A stretch of DNA of 64,000 nt from Myxococcales bacterium (GCA_016717005.1 JADJUF010000014.1:292501-356500); one strand, 5' to 3'; counted from the stretch's first letter, positions 17,309 to 29,321 are shown. Translations and numbers: made by a program. The notes: a model not told the origin generated them from the letters alone.

Positions 17309-17393
17309 GGAAGGAGTCCGACTGGACGAGGACCACAGCCGCTACCTGTGTGCGCCGTAACACGCGTTGGGGGTTCGAGTCCCCCTCCTTCCG
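17309..17393 (+). tRNA. tRNA-Ser(GCU)
   Basis: Class II. Acceptor GGAAGGA/TCCTTCC, D stem GTCC/GGAC, anticodon stem CACAG/CTGTG with loop CCGCTAC giving GCU and C33, variable arm GCG-CCGTAACA-CGC, T arm GGGGG-TTCGAGT-CCCCC. Confidence 0.85.
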
Positions 17394-17397
17394 CGAT

Positions 17398-17468
17398 GGA
17401 GTCGTAGCTCAAGAGCAGAGTGCCGGTCCGACATGCCGGCGATGAAGGTGCGATTCCTTCCGACTTCA
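17398..17468 (+). tRNA. tRNA-Val(GAC), A18/G55 type
   Basis: Acceptor GGAGTCG/CGACTTC, D arm GCTC-AAGAGCA-GAGT, anticodon stem CCGGT/GCCGG with loop CCGACAT giving GAC and C33, T arm GAAGG-TGCGATT-CCTTC. Confidence 0.8.
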
Positions 17469-17508
17469 CGATTGCGCGCTTGATCGGCGTCGGCCGGTCG
17501 ACGATCTC

Positions 17509-17580
17509 GGGGCTGTAGTTCAACAGGCAGAATGCTGGCTCGGCATGTCAGCGACGAGGGTGCGACTCCCTCCAGCTCCA
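17509..17580 (+). tRNA. tRNA-Ala(GGC), G55 type
   Basis: Acceptor GGGGCTG/CAGCTCC, D arm GTTC/GAAT with loop AACAGGCA, anticodon stem CTGGC/GTCAG with loop TCGGCAT giving GGC and C33, T arm GAGGG-TGCGACT-CCCTC. Confidence 0.8.
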
Positions 17581-17629
17581 CGTGTGTTGCGTCGTTGTCT
17601 CTCGGAGCGATCGGCTCGCCGATCGCGCT

Positions 17630-17702
17630 GCCCCTGGAGGCGTCTGGTGACGCCGGCTCGCTGTCTACGAGCGCGAGACGGGTTCGATTCCCGTCTGGGG
17701 CG
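17630..17702 (+). tRNA. tRNA-Asp(GUC), copy 1
   Basis: Acceptor GCCCCTG/CTGGGGC, D arm GGCG/CGCC, anticodon stem GCTCG/CGAGC with loop CTGTCTA giving GUC (T at 37 is unusual), T loop TTCGATT. Discriminator G followed by an encoded CCA. Confidence 0.85.
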
Positions 17703-17715
17703 CCACGCACACTCT

Positions 17716-17788
17716 GGTCCTGGAAACGTCTGGCGACGTTGGCTCACTGTCTCTGAGCTTCAGGCGGGTTCGATCCCCGTCAGGACCG
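17716..17788 (+). tRNA. tRNA-Asp(GUC), copy 2
   Basis: Acceptor GGTCCTG/CAGGACC, D arm AACG/CGTT, anticodon stem GCTCA/TGAGC with loop CTGTCTC giving GUC, T arm GCGGG-TTCGATC-CCCGT. Nearly identical to the next gene. Confidence 0.85.
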
Positions 17789-17802
17789 CGCGCGACCGAC
17801 AT

Positions 17803-17875
17803 GGTCCTGGAAATGTCTGGCGACGTTGGCTCACTGTCTATGAGCTTCAGGCGGGTTCGATTCCCGTCAGGACCG
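17803..17875 (+). tRNA. tRNA-Asp(GUC), copy 3
   Basis: Tandem duplicate of copy 2 with a few substitutions. Anticodon loop CTGTCTA gives GUC. No encoded CCA. Confidence 0.85.
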
Positions 17876-17890
17876 CGACCGAAATCTATC

Positions 17891-17963
17891 GGGCTCGTCT
17901 TTTCCAAAGGCAGGATGCTGTCCTCGCACGGCAGCGATGGGGGTTCGAGTCCCCCCGAGTCCA
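17891..17963 (+). tRNA. tRNA-Ala(CGC)
   Basis: Acceptor GGGCTCG/CGAGTCC, weak D stem TTTT/AGGA with GG loop, anticodon stem CTGTC/GGCAG with loop CTCGCAC giving CGC, T arm GGGGG-TTCGAGT-CCCCC. Confidence 0.8.
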
Positions 17964-17977
17964 CGCTCCCGAACCAC

Positions 17978-18048
17978 GCGTCCGTGGCCGAACAGCGAGG
18001 CATGCGATTGCAACCCGCAACAACCCGGTGCGACTCCGGGCGGACGCT
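17978..18048 (+). tRNA. tRNA-Cys(GCA), A18/G55 type
   Basis: Acceptor GCGTCCG/CGGACGC, D stem GCC/GGC with AACAGCGA, anticodon stem TGCGA/CCGCA with loop TTGCAAC giving GCA, T arm CCCGG-TGCGACT-CCGGG. Confidence 0.8.
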
Positions 18049-18056
18049 CGAAACGA

Positions 18057-18128
18057 CGGGATCAGTCACCTGGAGGTGAGGTCGCCCCCACACGGCGGTC
18101 GTGGAGAGTTCGATTCTCTCGGTCCCGA
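18057..18128 (+). tRNA. tRNA-Val(CAC)
   Basis: Acceptor CGGGATC/GGTCCCG, D arm TCAC-CTGGAG-GTGA, anticodon stem TCGCC/GGCGG with loop CCCACAC giving CAC and C33, T arm GAGAG-TTCGATT-CTCTC. Confidence 0.8.
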
Positions 18129-18161
18129 CGACTTGTGACGTTGACTCTTGAAGCAGTGCTC

Positions 18162-18235
18162 GCCCATCCGGTGTTCCCGGCCGGACACGCTCCCCTGGTA
18201 CGGGAGAGAGGAGGGTTCGACTCCCTCGATGGGCT
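18162..18235 (+). tRNA. tRNA-Thr(GGU)
   Basis: Acceptor GCCCATC/GATGGGC, D arm GTGT/ACAC, anticodon stem CTCCC/GGGAG with loop CTGGTAC giving GGU, T arm GAGGG-TTCGACT-CCCTC. CCA is encoded after discriminator T. Confidence 0.85.
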
Positions 18236-18241
18236 CCACGC

Positions 18242-18309
18242 GCCCCCGCGCACGGATGCGACCCGGGTCTCCGAAGCCTGGTCTGGTGGTTCGATTCCAC
18301 CCGGTGGCA
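18242..18309 (+). tRNA. tRNA-Arg(CCG)
   Basis: Acceptor GCCCCCG/CGGTGGC (one mismatch), very short D region, anticodon stem CGGGT/GCCTG with loop CTCCGAA giving CCG, T arm GGTGG-TTCGATT-CCACC. Encoded CCA. Confidence 0.7.
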
Positions 18310-18326
18310 CCACGCCACGCCCCTAC

Positions 18327-18398
18327 GCCCACGTCGTCCAGCGGTCAGGACGCCGGCTTTTCACCCCGGGGAGACGGGTTCGACTCCCGTCGTGGGTA
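18327..18398 (+). tRNA. tRNA-Glu(UUC)
   Basis: Acceptor GCCCACG/CGTGGGT, D arm GTCC/GGAC, anticodon stem CCGGC/CCCGG with loop TTTTCAC giving UUC, T arm ACGGG-TTCGACT-CCCGT. Encoded CCA. Last tRNA of the array. Confidence 0.85.
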
Positions 18399-18449
18399 CC
18401 ACCGGCGCGCCCGCCCTGCGCGCGGCGCGGCCGTGACGGCTGCGCGCTA

Positions 18450-19742
18450 TCACTCGCCGCGGAGCGCGTCGAGGCCCTGCTGGAACTCCTCGAGGTCGGC
18501 GCGCTGCCGCTCCCAGCTGGCGATCAGCGCGGCGATCGCCGCGTCGGACGGACGGAACTGGAGGCGGCCGATCGTGACCACGAGCGCCGCGTCGTCGAGC
18601 GCGGCGCGGACCTCGGGGTGCAGGTCGTCGGGCAGCGCCAGCGGCCGCGGATCGGCGAGCGCGGCGGCCTCGGGCAAGAGCGCGTCGCCGTGGGCGCGCA
18701 CGGTCGCCATGGCCAGCACTGGATCGACCTCGGGCGCGAGCAGCGCCGCGACCCCGGGCCGGATGAACCGCCGCAGCGCGGGCGCGCGCAGGTCGACCTC
18801 GCCGGCGGCGAGCACCAGCAGCTTGGCCGGGGCCGCGGCGCCGAGCGCGACCGGATCGGCGTGGACCAGGCGGAACGACTCGGCGTGGTCCTCGACCGGA
18901 TCGAACGCCGCGTAGCCCGTGGCGAGGCCCGCGCCCCCGGGCCGGTAGCTGGTCCCGGCGCCCCGGGGCAAGCCCAGCACCAGGCGCGAGGCCACGATGG
19001 CCTGCTCGCCGCTGAAGGACCCGCCGACGTAGCCGTCGGCCCGCGTGTCGTCGTCCTCGGTCCACCCGGTCAGCGACGCCCAGGCCGCGACCCGCACCGA
19101 CTCCAGCGCATCGCGCAGCAGCACGGCGTGGCCCAGCTCGTGGATCAGCAGATCGGGCAGCGCGACGTCGCCGCCGAGCAGCACCGCCGGGCCGCGCCGC
19201 ACGATCGCGTCGAGCACCAGCGGCGAGCCCTCGGGCACCACCGCCGGCAGCGTGACGCCGGGCAGCGCTCGAACCCGGGCCACCAGCGCGGCCCAGTCGG
19301 CCAGCCCGAGCCCGTCGAGGTAGGTCCGCAGCGCCGCGGGCGAGGGGGGGCCCGAGCGCCAGCGCGGTCCGGCGAAGGTCGCGTCGACGACGTGCAGCTC
19401 GTGGCGACCGACCCGGTAGTACGCGAGCGCGGCGTCGCTCATCAGCGCCGCCGCCAGATCGGGGCACTGATCGGCGCACGGGCCGCGCGCGTCGCGCACG
19501 ATCACCAGCGCGCGGGCGACCGCGCGCGTGGCCGGGCCCAGCCGCGCCAGGGCGTCGCGCAGCGGCACGCAGATGCGCGGCTCGGGCGCGACGTCGATCG
19601 CGTCGGTCGCCAGCAGCTCGGCGGCGCAGCCCCGGTCGCGATCGTCGGGCGCGACCGCCGGGTGGGCGCGCCCGTGGCAGCCGAGCAGCGCCACCGCCAC
19701 CGCCAGGCGCGCGGACCAGGACCAGCCGTGGACGGTCGACAT
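18450..19742 (-). CDS. Lipoprotein with zinc-metalloprotease-like HELGH motif
   Basis: 430 aa from ATG 19742. Lipoprotein signal (LAVAVALLGCHG, Cys about residue 22). Around residue 200 the sequence LLIHELGHAVLLRD contains the HExxH zinc motif of gluzincin/metzincin-like peptidases. The downstream region has several Glu and Asp residues (DPVEDHAESF) that could give the third ligand, but I cannot assign a family. It converges on the end of the tRNA array and is divergent from the ferritin-like gene. Confidence 0.65.
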   Translation of the reverse strand: MSTVHGWSWSARLAVAVALLGCHGRAHPAVAPDDRDRGCAAELLATDAIDVAPEPRICVPLRDALARLGPATRAVARALVIVRDARGPCADQCPDLAAALMSDAALAYYRVGRHELHVVDATFAGPRWRSGPPSPAALRTYLDGLGLADWAALVARVRALPGVTLPAVVPEGSPLVLDAIVRRGPAVLLGGDVALPDLLIHELGHAVLLRDALESVRVAAWASLTGWTEDDDTRADGYVGGSFSGEQAIVASRLVLGLPRGAGTSYRPGGAGLATGYAAFDPVEDHAESFRLVHADPVALGAAAPAKLLVLAAGEVDLRAPALRRFIRPGVAALLAPEVDPVLAMATVRAHGDALLPEAAALADPRPLALPDDLHPEVRAALDDAALVVTIGRLQFRPSDAAIAALIASWERQRADLEEFQQGLDALRGE

Positions 19743-19847
19743 CGTCGGGCGATGGTACCGCCCCGGATCGGCGCTGCCCAGCCGGGCCGGCCGCGCGACG
19801 ATCGCCGCGCCCCCTGCATCTCGTGGCAAGCTGACCGTGGAGGCCGC

Positions 19848-20867
19848 ATGGGCATCTTCGGCGCGACCCAGCTCCGCTACGACATGTTCGATCTCGCGCG
19901 CTCGGCCGAGGAGGCCCGCCGCCTGCACAAGTGCGCCTCGATCTACCACCGCGGCCAGGAGGCGGCGTGGGACGGACGCGCGGTGCTGGCCGAGCTCGTC
20001 GCGCGCCACGGCGGCGTCCAGGTCGAGCCCGCGGCCCGGGCCGCGCTCGAGCGGGTGTTCGCGATCATCCTGTGGGGCGAGCTGGCGGCGTGGAAGATCT
20101 CCGCGCAGCTCGCGGATCGGCTGGTGCCGCTCGAGGCCAAGCTGGCCGCGACCAGCCAGGCGTTCGACGAGGCCCGGCACTTCTACGTGATGCACGACTA
20201 CCTGACGGCGCTGGGCTACCAGCCGGGGCCGCTGCCGCGCGCGCCCCAGGCGCTGCTCGAGCTGGTGCTGGGCACCGACGAGCTGGCCGAGAAGCTGATG
20301 GGCATGCAGCTCATGATCGAGACGATGGCGCTGGCGCTGTTCCAGGCGGTGCGCGAGCGGGCGATCGAGCCGGTGCTGACCGAGCTGCTCCGCTACTTCG
20401 AGCGCGACGAGGCCCGCCACGTCGGCCTCGGCATGCAGTACGTGCCCAGCCTGGTCGCCGAGATGTCGCGCCCGCGCCTGCTGCGGCTGGGCACGTTCCA
20501 GGTCCGCCTGATGTTCCTGGCGCTCTCCGAGCTGCGGGTGATGGCGCCCGATCTCGCCACGCTCGGGCTCGACCCGCGGGTGCTGATCGAGAGCACGCGC
20601 GCCAAGCAGCTCGCCGCGCTCGGGGTCGCCTACGGCGCCGCGGGCATCACGCTCGATCGCAACCGCAACCCGGCGGCGATGGCGCTCAACGCCGCGGTCG
20701 AGCTGTGGTTCCCCGAGACGCCGACGGCGCTGCCGACGCGCGCGCGCCGGGCCTGGAGCGCGTTCTGGCAGGTCCGGCGACCGGGCTCGGTGGCCAGCGC
20801 GTTCGCGGCCCACGAGCACACGATCACCACCGCGCGCGGCACGCTCGCTCCCGACGAGCCCAGCTGA
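19848..20867 (+). CDS. Ferritin-like diiron protein
   Basis: 339 aa, ATG 19848 after a GTGGAGG ribosome site. All-helical, with the paired metal motifs of diiron carboxylate proteins: E in LWGELAAW, then EARHFY, then E in MIETMALALF, then ERDEARHVG (two ExxH boxes). Such proteins include AurF-type N-oxygenases and ferritin-like oxidases; the substrate is not predictable. Shares a 105-nt divergent promoter region with the lipoprotein gene. Confidence 0.75.
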   Translation: MGIFGATQLRYDMFDLARSAEEARRLHKCASIYHRGQEAAWDGRAVLAELVARHGGVQVEPAARAALERVFAIILWGELAAWKISAQLADRLVPLEAKLAATSQAFDEARHFYVMHDYLTALGYQPGPLPRAPQALLELVLGTDELAEKLMGMQLMIETMALALFQAVRERAIEPVLTELLRYFERDEARHVGLGMQYVPSLVAEMSRPRLLRLGTFQVRLMFLALSELRVMAPDLATLGLDPRVLIESTRAKQLAALGVAYGAAGITLDRNRNPAAMALNAAVELWFPETPTALPTRARRAWSAFWQVRRPGSVASAFAAHEHTITTARGTLAPDEPS

Positions 20868-20898
20868 TCCACGCGTGGCAGCGATCGAGCCCCGCGGT

Positions 20899-21297
20899 TC
20901 AGTTGCCGCGCGGGGCGACGACGGCGTTGACCGCGCCCGCGACGACCTGGGCCATGTCGCGCGTGGTCGTGCGGGCGGCGCCGGCCGAGGTGCCGACGAT
21001 CCGCTCGACGCTGGCGAGCAGGTCGGCGGCCGCGGCGTCGACGCGCTGGGTCACGCGCCGCGCGACCGCGAAGCCGCTCTTGACCAGCGCCTCGCCGGCG
21101 TCGAGCACCGTGATCGCGCTCCGGGCCAGCTCGGTGCGGACGTCGCCGGTCACGCCGAGCGCCGCGGTGGCCGCGAGCTCGCCGCTGTCGACGACCAGCG
21201 TCGCGACCGCGGGCACGAAGCCGCGCGGCGCATCGACGACGTCGGTGGTGGTGGTGGTGGTGACGGAGCGCTTGCTGTCTTTGGTTTCGGTGGTCAT
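20899..21297 (-). CDS. Small helical protein, phasin-like in composition
   Basis: 132 aa from ATG 21297. It starts with a polar Thr-rich head (KRSVTTTTTTDVVD), followed by long amphipathic Ala/Val-rich helices without charges expected of a membrane span. Phasins and related granule proteins look like this, but no diagnostic motif is present. An 18-codon upstream extension in the same frame lacks a convincing ribosome site. Confidence 0.5.
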   Translation of the reverse strand: MTTETKDSKRSVTTTTTTDVVDAPRGFVPAVATLVVDSGELAATAALGVTGDVRTELARSAITVLDAGEALVKSGFAVARRVTQRVDAAAADLLASVERIVGTSAGAARTTTRDMAQVVAGAVNAVVAPRGN

Positions 21298-21454
21298 GAC
21301 GCACAGTGTCAACACTGACCGCGAGTCAGGCCATGTCCGGAACGTGAACAATACGCCTCAGGAACTGACGCGTATTCGACGACGCCAGTGAACTGGCGAC
21401 GTTACCGCCGAGCCGGATTCGCGGCGGGATCGCGGCGGGGGCGCGGGATCGCGG

Positions 21455-21685
21455 TCACGACCCGAGGGCGGCGCGGACCGACGCCACCGCTTGCTCGTCG
21501 GTGGGAAAGCCGCCGGTCGCCTGCTTGTCGTAGACGACCGCGCCGTCGACGCGGATCGTGAACTCGCCGCGGCCGCCGCGGACGAGCGTCGCGTCGACAT
21601 CGAGGTGGCGCTTGAGCTGGGCGGCCGCACGGGTCGCCTTGGCCTGGTAGCCTCACATCGAGCAGTAGTGGATCTCGATCGTCAT
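21455..21685 (-). CDS. SelW/Rdx-type selenoprotein (in-frame TGA as Sec)
   Basis: 76 aa if the TGA at 21655-21653 is read as selenocysteine at residue 11. The reading MTIEIHYCSM-U-GYQAKATRAA gives the CxxU redox motif of the SelW/SelT/SelH/Rdx family, where a Cys pair or Cys-Sec pair follows the first beta strand. The rest matches the thioredoxin-like family pattern: a helix (ATRAAAQLKRHL), then LVRGGRGEFTIRVDGAVVYDKQATGGFPTDEQ. Codon use continues unbroken after the TGA, and the next stop is at a family-typical length. Bacterial selenoproteins need a SECIS hairpin just 3' of the UGA; complementary GGCC/GGCC segments flank a loop there, but I cannot verify it. Confidence 0.85.
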
Positions 21686-21732
21686 CGGCTCGACCGTAGC
21701 GCCACCCCGCGCTCCCAGCAAGACGACGAGCG

Positions 21733-22542
21733 TCACCCCAGCGACAGCGCGCGCCGCACCCACGCGGTCTCGAGCGCCTCGAACAGCACGTCGTCCCAGG
21801 CCGCCGCCGGCCAGCGGTACGCCGACGCGAACGACAGCCAGCACGCCGGGCCGGACCGGCCGCCGCACACCGCGCCGCCGCCGTCGCCGCCGCGGAACCC
21901 CAGCGGCGCCGCCACGACCTCGACCTGGTAGGGATCGTCGAGGAGGTGGACGCCGAACGCGCTCGGCACGTGGTGGCCGACGAAGTGGGTCGCGCGCGGG
22001 CGCGGCACGCCGTCGGGCCAGGCGTCGCCCCACCGGAACAACGTGGTGGTGCCGCCGCGGGCCGCGTGCTCCCACTCGTCGTCGGTCGGCAGCCGGAAGC
22101 CCTCGGCCGCCACGCGCTCGGCGATCTCGGCCAGCGGATCGTCGCCGAGGTCGTCGACCCAGCCGCCGATCGCGCGCGGCGTCACCTCGAGCAGGAACGG
22201 CGCCAGCGTCACGACCCGGGTCGGGGACAGCGACGCGACCAGCTCGTCCGCGAACCGGCCGCCGTCGGCGTCCGCCGCGATGCGTTGCGCCTCGGTCAGG
22301 CCGTCGGGGCGCGACCGATCCCAGCCCAGCGCGATCGTGCCGCCCGGGATCAGCGCCAGGTGGACGCCGCCCACGTCGATCAGCGCGACCCGGTGGACCT
22401 GGTCGCCCTGGGCGTCGTCCTCGAGCGCGACCAGCGTGCCGCCGACGTGCGCCGCGACCTCGGCGGCGATGATCCGGCGGCGGTGGTCGTCGGTGCGGTC
22501 CCAGCTGGCGAGCGACAACGCGGCCTGATCGAGTGTGGCCAT
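21733..22542 (-). CDS. Formylglycine-generating-enzyme-like (FGE/SUMF1 fold) protein
   Basis: 269 aa from ATG 22542. FGE-sulfatase fold signatures: VHLALIPGGTIALGWD near residue 60, VTLAPFLLEVTPRAIGGW, then FRLPTDDEWEHAARGGTTTLFRWGD, the classic E-W-E-x-A-A-R-G motif. The C-terminal end has a Cys-containing stretch (GPACWLSFASAYRW). Members either oxidise sulfatase Cys to formylglycine or have unrelated roles in secondary metabolism or regulation. No sulfatase gene is near. Confidence 0.75.
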   Translation of the reverse strand: MATLDQAALSLASWDRTDDHRRRIIAAEVAAHVGGTLVALEDDAQGDQVHRVALIDVGGVHLALIPGGTIALGWDRSRPDGLTEAQRIAADADGGRFADELVASLSPTRVVTLAPFLLEVTPRAIGGWVDDLGDDPLAEIAERVAAEGFRLPTDDEWEHAARGGTTTLFRWGDAWPDGVPRPRATHFVGHHVPSAFGVHLLDDPYQVEVVAAPLGFRGGDGGGAVCGGRSGPACWLSFASAYRWPAAAWDDVLFEALETAWVRRALSLG

Positions 22543-22660
22543 GGCCGGGCGATCCTACCGCGTCGGCCCGCGCGCCGGCAGGGCTCGGGCCGCCGCCCCC
22601 CGCGGTGAAGCGCCGCGCCGGCCGGGACCCCGACCGCGCGGAAGGGAGTACCGTCTGCCC

Positions 22661-24946
<2,286 letters not shown>

Positions 24947-25050
24947 CCGGCGGCCGGCGTCACGCCTGCGCGCGGACCGACGACGCGCGCCGCCCGCGCT
25001 GATGCGGCCCCAGGCCGCCGCCCGCCCGAGCGGCCGTGCGCCCCCGCGCG

Positions 25051-26816
<1,766 letters not shown>

Positions 26817-26820
<4 letters not shown>

Positions 26821-27452
26821 GAGACCTCGACCTCGGCCGGGGCCACGATCGCGCGATCGACGCCGTCGGCGAGCGTGGGCAGCGCGGCCTTGGCGGCGCG
26901 CCAGCCGTGGTGACGCAGCGCGCCCGCGAACGGCGGCTCGCCCTTGGCCTCGCCGATGATGCGGACCTCGGCCGGATCGAAGCCCTTGGGCACGGTGACC
27001 TTGGCGTCGTCGGCGCCGGGCAGCACCGGCTCGAGCGTGAAGTACTGGTCGAGCACGCCCTTGCACCCGCGGTGGACGTCGCGCGCGGCGGCGCCGATGT
27101 CGGCGTCGGTGAAGCCGTCGAGCGGCTCGCGCAGGAAGTCGATCAGGCGGCCGTCGCGCTGCAGCAGCGCCAGGAGCGCCAGCGCGCCGTCGCGGTGGGC
27201 CGCGGCAGGATCGGCCTTGGGCTTGGCGGGCTCAGGCTTCGGCTTGGCCGGCTCGGTCGCCGGCTCGGGCTTCGACTTGGCCGGCTCGGGCTTGGCCGGC
27301 TCGGGCTTGGCCGGCTCGGGCTTCGCCTTCGCGGGCTCGCCGGCGGGCAGCCGCGCGAGCTCGGCGGGCAGGTAGTCCGCCACCGCAGGCGACAGCTTCT
27401 TGCCGAGAATCAATCGAAAAAAGGACGAAAACGCGAGGCCTATGCGGGACAT
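26817..27452 (-). CDS. DUF2760-type protein with a Lys-Pro-Glu repeat linker
   Basis: 211 aa from ATG 27452. N-terminus MSRIGLAFSSFFRLILGKK, then a repetitive linker of PEPAK/SKPEPA units (about residues 50-80, direct DNA repeats near 27225-27335), then a compact domain (ALALLALLQRDGRLIDFLREPLDGFTDADIG.., KVTVPKGFDPAEVRIIG). This layout matches DUF2760 proteins, which in many bacteria sit directly upstream of an Hsp70-like gene, as here. Probably the pair acts together. Confidence 0.75.
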
Positions 27453-27683
27453 GGATGCGATCTCCGGGCGTGGGTAAACCGCGATCCCTCCCAAGTCAAG
27501 CCTCGGAAAACTGAGACGAATCGCGGGTGAGGGCGTGACGGATGGCGCAGGGAATATTCACTCACTGCGCGAGATCAACCCGTTACCTGTGACGTGGGCC
27601 CCTGGCCCACACCTTGCTGACGCACTCCATCGCCAACCGTGCCGCGCAATCGCCTATCATCACCTTCCTCTTTGGAGTCCGCC

Positions 27684-29321
27684 ATGCCCCACTGGCTCTG
27701 TCGAACCCTCGTGGCCGCGCTCGTCGCCACCTCGGCCTCGGCCTGCACCCTCTACTTCGGTGACGACCAAGGAGACGACTGCGTCTTCGAGGGCGCCTTC
27801 GATCCTGGGTCGGGCCTCCGCAACCCGCAGACCAACCAGTGCGAGTTCCAGGGTGGTGGCGGCGGCGGCTGTGGCGACATCGCCGCGCCGGCGTTCGACG
27901 CCGAGGCGGGTGCGCCGCTCGCGGTCGACTGGGCCGCGTGCTTCACGACGTGCGAGGGCCTCGGCGAGCAGCAGTGCTTCGCCGCGCCCGAGTGCCGCGC
28001 GACGTACACCCAGACCGATCCGTCGCAGGGCGGCTTCCGGTTCTTCTCGGGCTGCGTCGGCATCGCGCCGTCGGGCCCGGCCACGGGCGAGGCGTGCCAG
28101 GGCCTCGACGGCTACGGCTGCTCGCGCCACAACGACTGCGTCGCGGTCTACGGCGGCACCGACGTGCCCGACGACGGCTACAACGGCAGCGGCGTGTTCG
28201 TCTCGTGCGAGCCCGAGCCCGGCGGCCAGGGCTGCTTCTCGACCAACGACTGTCCGACCGGCTACACCTGCACCACCGAGCAGGGCGACTGCCAGCCGCC
28301 GCCCGGGTGCGATCCCTCGACCGGCATGGACTGCCCGGCGGTGTGCTTCGGCCAGTGCATCCCCGTCGGCGGGACCTGCGCGGCGATCGACTGCGGCCAG
28401 GGCTTCCACTGCGAGGAGACGTGCACCGGCATGGGCTCGGGCGCCGAGGCCGACTCGCCGATCGGCCCGGGCACCTGCACCGCGACGTGCGTCCCCGACC
28501 AGCAGATGTGTCCGATCGAGTGCCCGCCCGACAGCGTGTGCCTCGAGGTGTGCCCGCCGTGCAACTACCCGGGCGATCCGCAGTGCGGCGCGCCGTGCCA
28601 CTTCGAGTGCCAGGCGCTGCCGCCGTCCACCTGCACCGGCTTCGACTGCGGCCCCGACGCGCACTGCGAGGAGCGCTGCTTCCCGTGCGACCCGCTGCCC
28701 GACGGCTCCGGCTGCGAGCAGCCGTTCTGCGAGCCGTTCTGCGTGCCGAACCCGCCCGGCCAGTGCGACACGACCACGTGCGCGCCCGGCTCGCACTGCG
28801 AGGTCCAGTGCAACCCGACCAACCCCAACGACCCGATGGGCGGCATGGACGCCTGCGTCGCGACCTGCGTCCCCGACCAGGGTCAGGGCTGCGCGGCGAT
28901 CGACTGCGGGCCCGGCACGCACTGCATCGAGACCTGCGCGGCGCAGCCGTGCATGGATCCCGCCGGCTGCCCCGAGGTGTGCCGCGGCGAGTGCATCCCC
29001 GACGGGCCCGGCACCTGTGACGGCATCGTGCTGTGCGACAGCCTGCCGCCGGCGTGCCCGACCGGCACCCAGCCGGGCGTGGCCAACGGCTGCTGGAGCG
29101 GCTACTGCATCCCCGACAGCCAGTGCGGTGAGCCGCCGCCGGGACTGTGCGAGGAGGAGACCAGCGAGCTGGCGTGCCGCGCGCGGCCCGAGTGCACGCC
29201 GCTCTACACCGGCCTGTGCACGCCGAACCCCGACGGCACGTGGACCTGCACCGACACGGTGTTCACGCGGTGCGAGTCGCGGCTGATGCCGATGCCGGGG
29301 CCGGGACCGATGCCGTTCTGA
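27684..29321 (+). CDS. Cys-rich surface lipoprotein
   Basis: 545 aa from ATG 27684 with a lipoprotein signal (ALVATSASACTLYFGDD, Cys about residue 21). The mature part is extremely Cys-rich with repeating short units of the type CxAIDCGxGxHCxExC and CxxxCVPD (about residues 240-470), typical of secreted, disulfide-stabilised proteins of myxobacteria. It ends in PMPGPGPMPF. No enzyme motif. Function unknown; adhesion or surface binding is a guess. Confidence 0.75.
   Translation: MPHWLCRTLVAALVATSASACTLYFGDDQGDDCVFEGAFDPGSGLRNPQTNQCEFQGGGGGGCGDIAAPAFDAEAGAPLAVDWAACFTTCEGLGEQQCFAAPECRATYTQTDPSQGGFRFFSGCVGIAPSGPATGEACQGLDGYGCSRHNDCVAVYGGTDVPDDGYNGSGVFVSCEPEPGGQGCFSTNDCPTGYTCTTEQGDCQPPPGCDPSTGMDCPAVCFGQCIPVGGTCAAIDCGQGFHCEETCTGMGSGAEADSPIGPGTCTATCVPDQQMCPIECPPDSVCLEVCPPCNYPGDPQCGAPCHFECQALPPSTCTGFDCGPDAHCEERCFPCDPLPDGSGCEQPFCEPFCVPNPPGQCDTTTCAPGSHCEVQCNPTNPNDPMGGMDACVATCVPDQGQGCAAIDCGPGTHCIETCAAQPCMDPAGCPEVCRGECIPDGPGTCDGIVLCDSLPPACPTGTQPGVANGCWSGYCIPDSQCGEPPPGLCEEETSELACRARPECTPLYTGLCTPNPDGTWTCTDTVFTRCESRLMPMPGPGPMPF

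Noticed and set aside
10555..18318. Many open frames across the tRNA array on both strands
   Set aside because: They read straight through tRNA stems and anticodon arms, and their translations repeat tRNA-derived strings. They are shadows of RNA genes.
10539..18400. Prophage or integrated phage tRNA array
   Set aside because: No integrase, portal, terminase or capsid gene in 64 kb, and GC content matches the flanks. A phage origin of the array in the distant past cannot be excluded.
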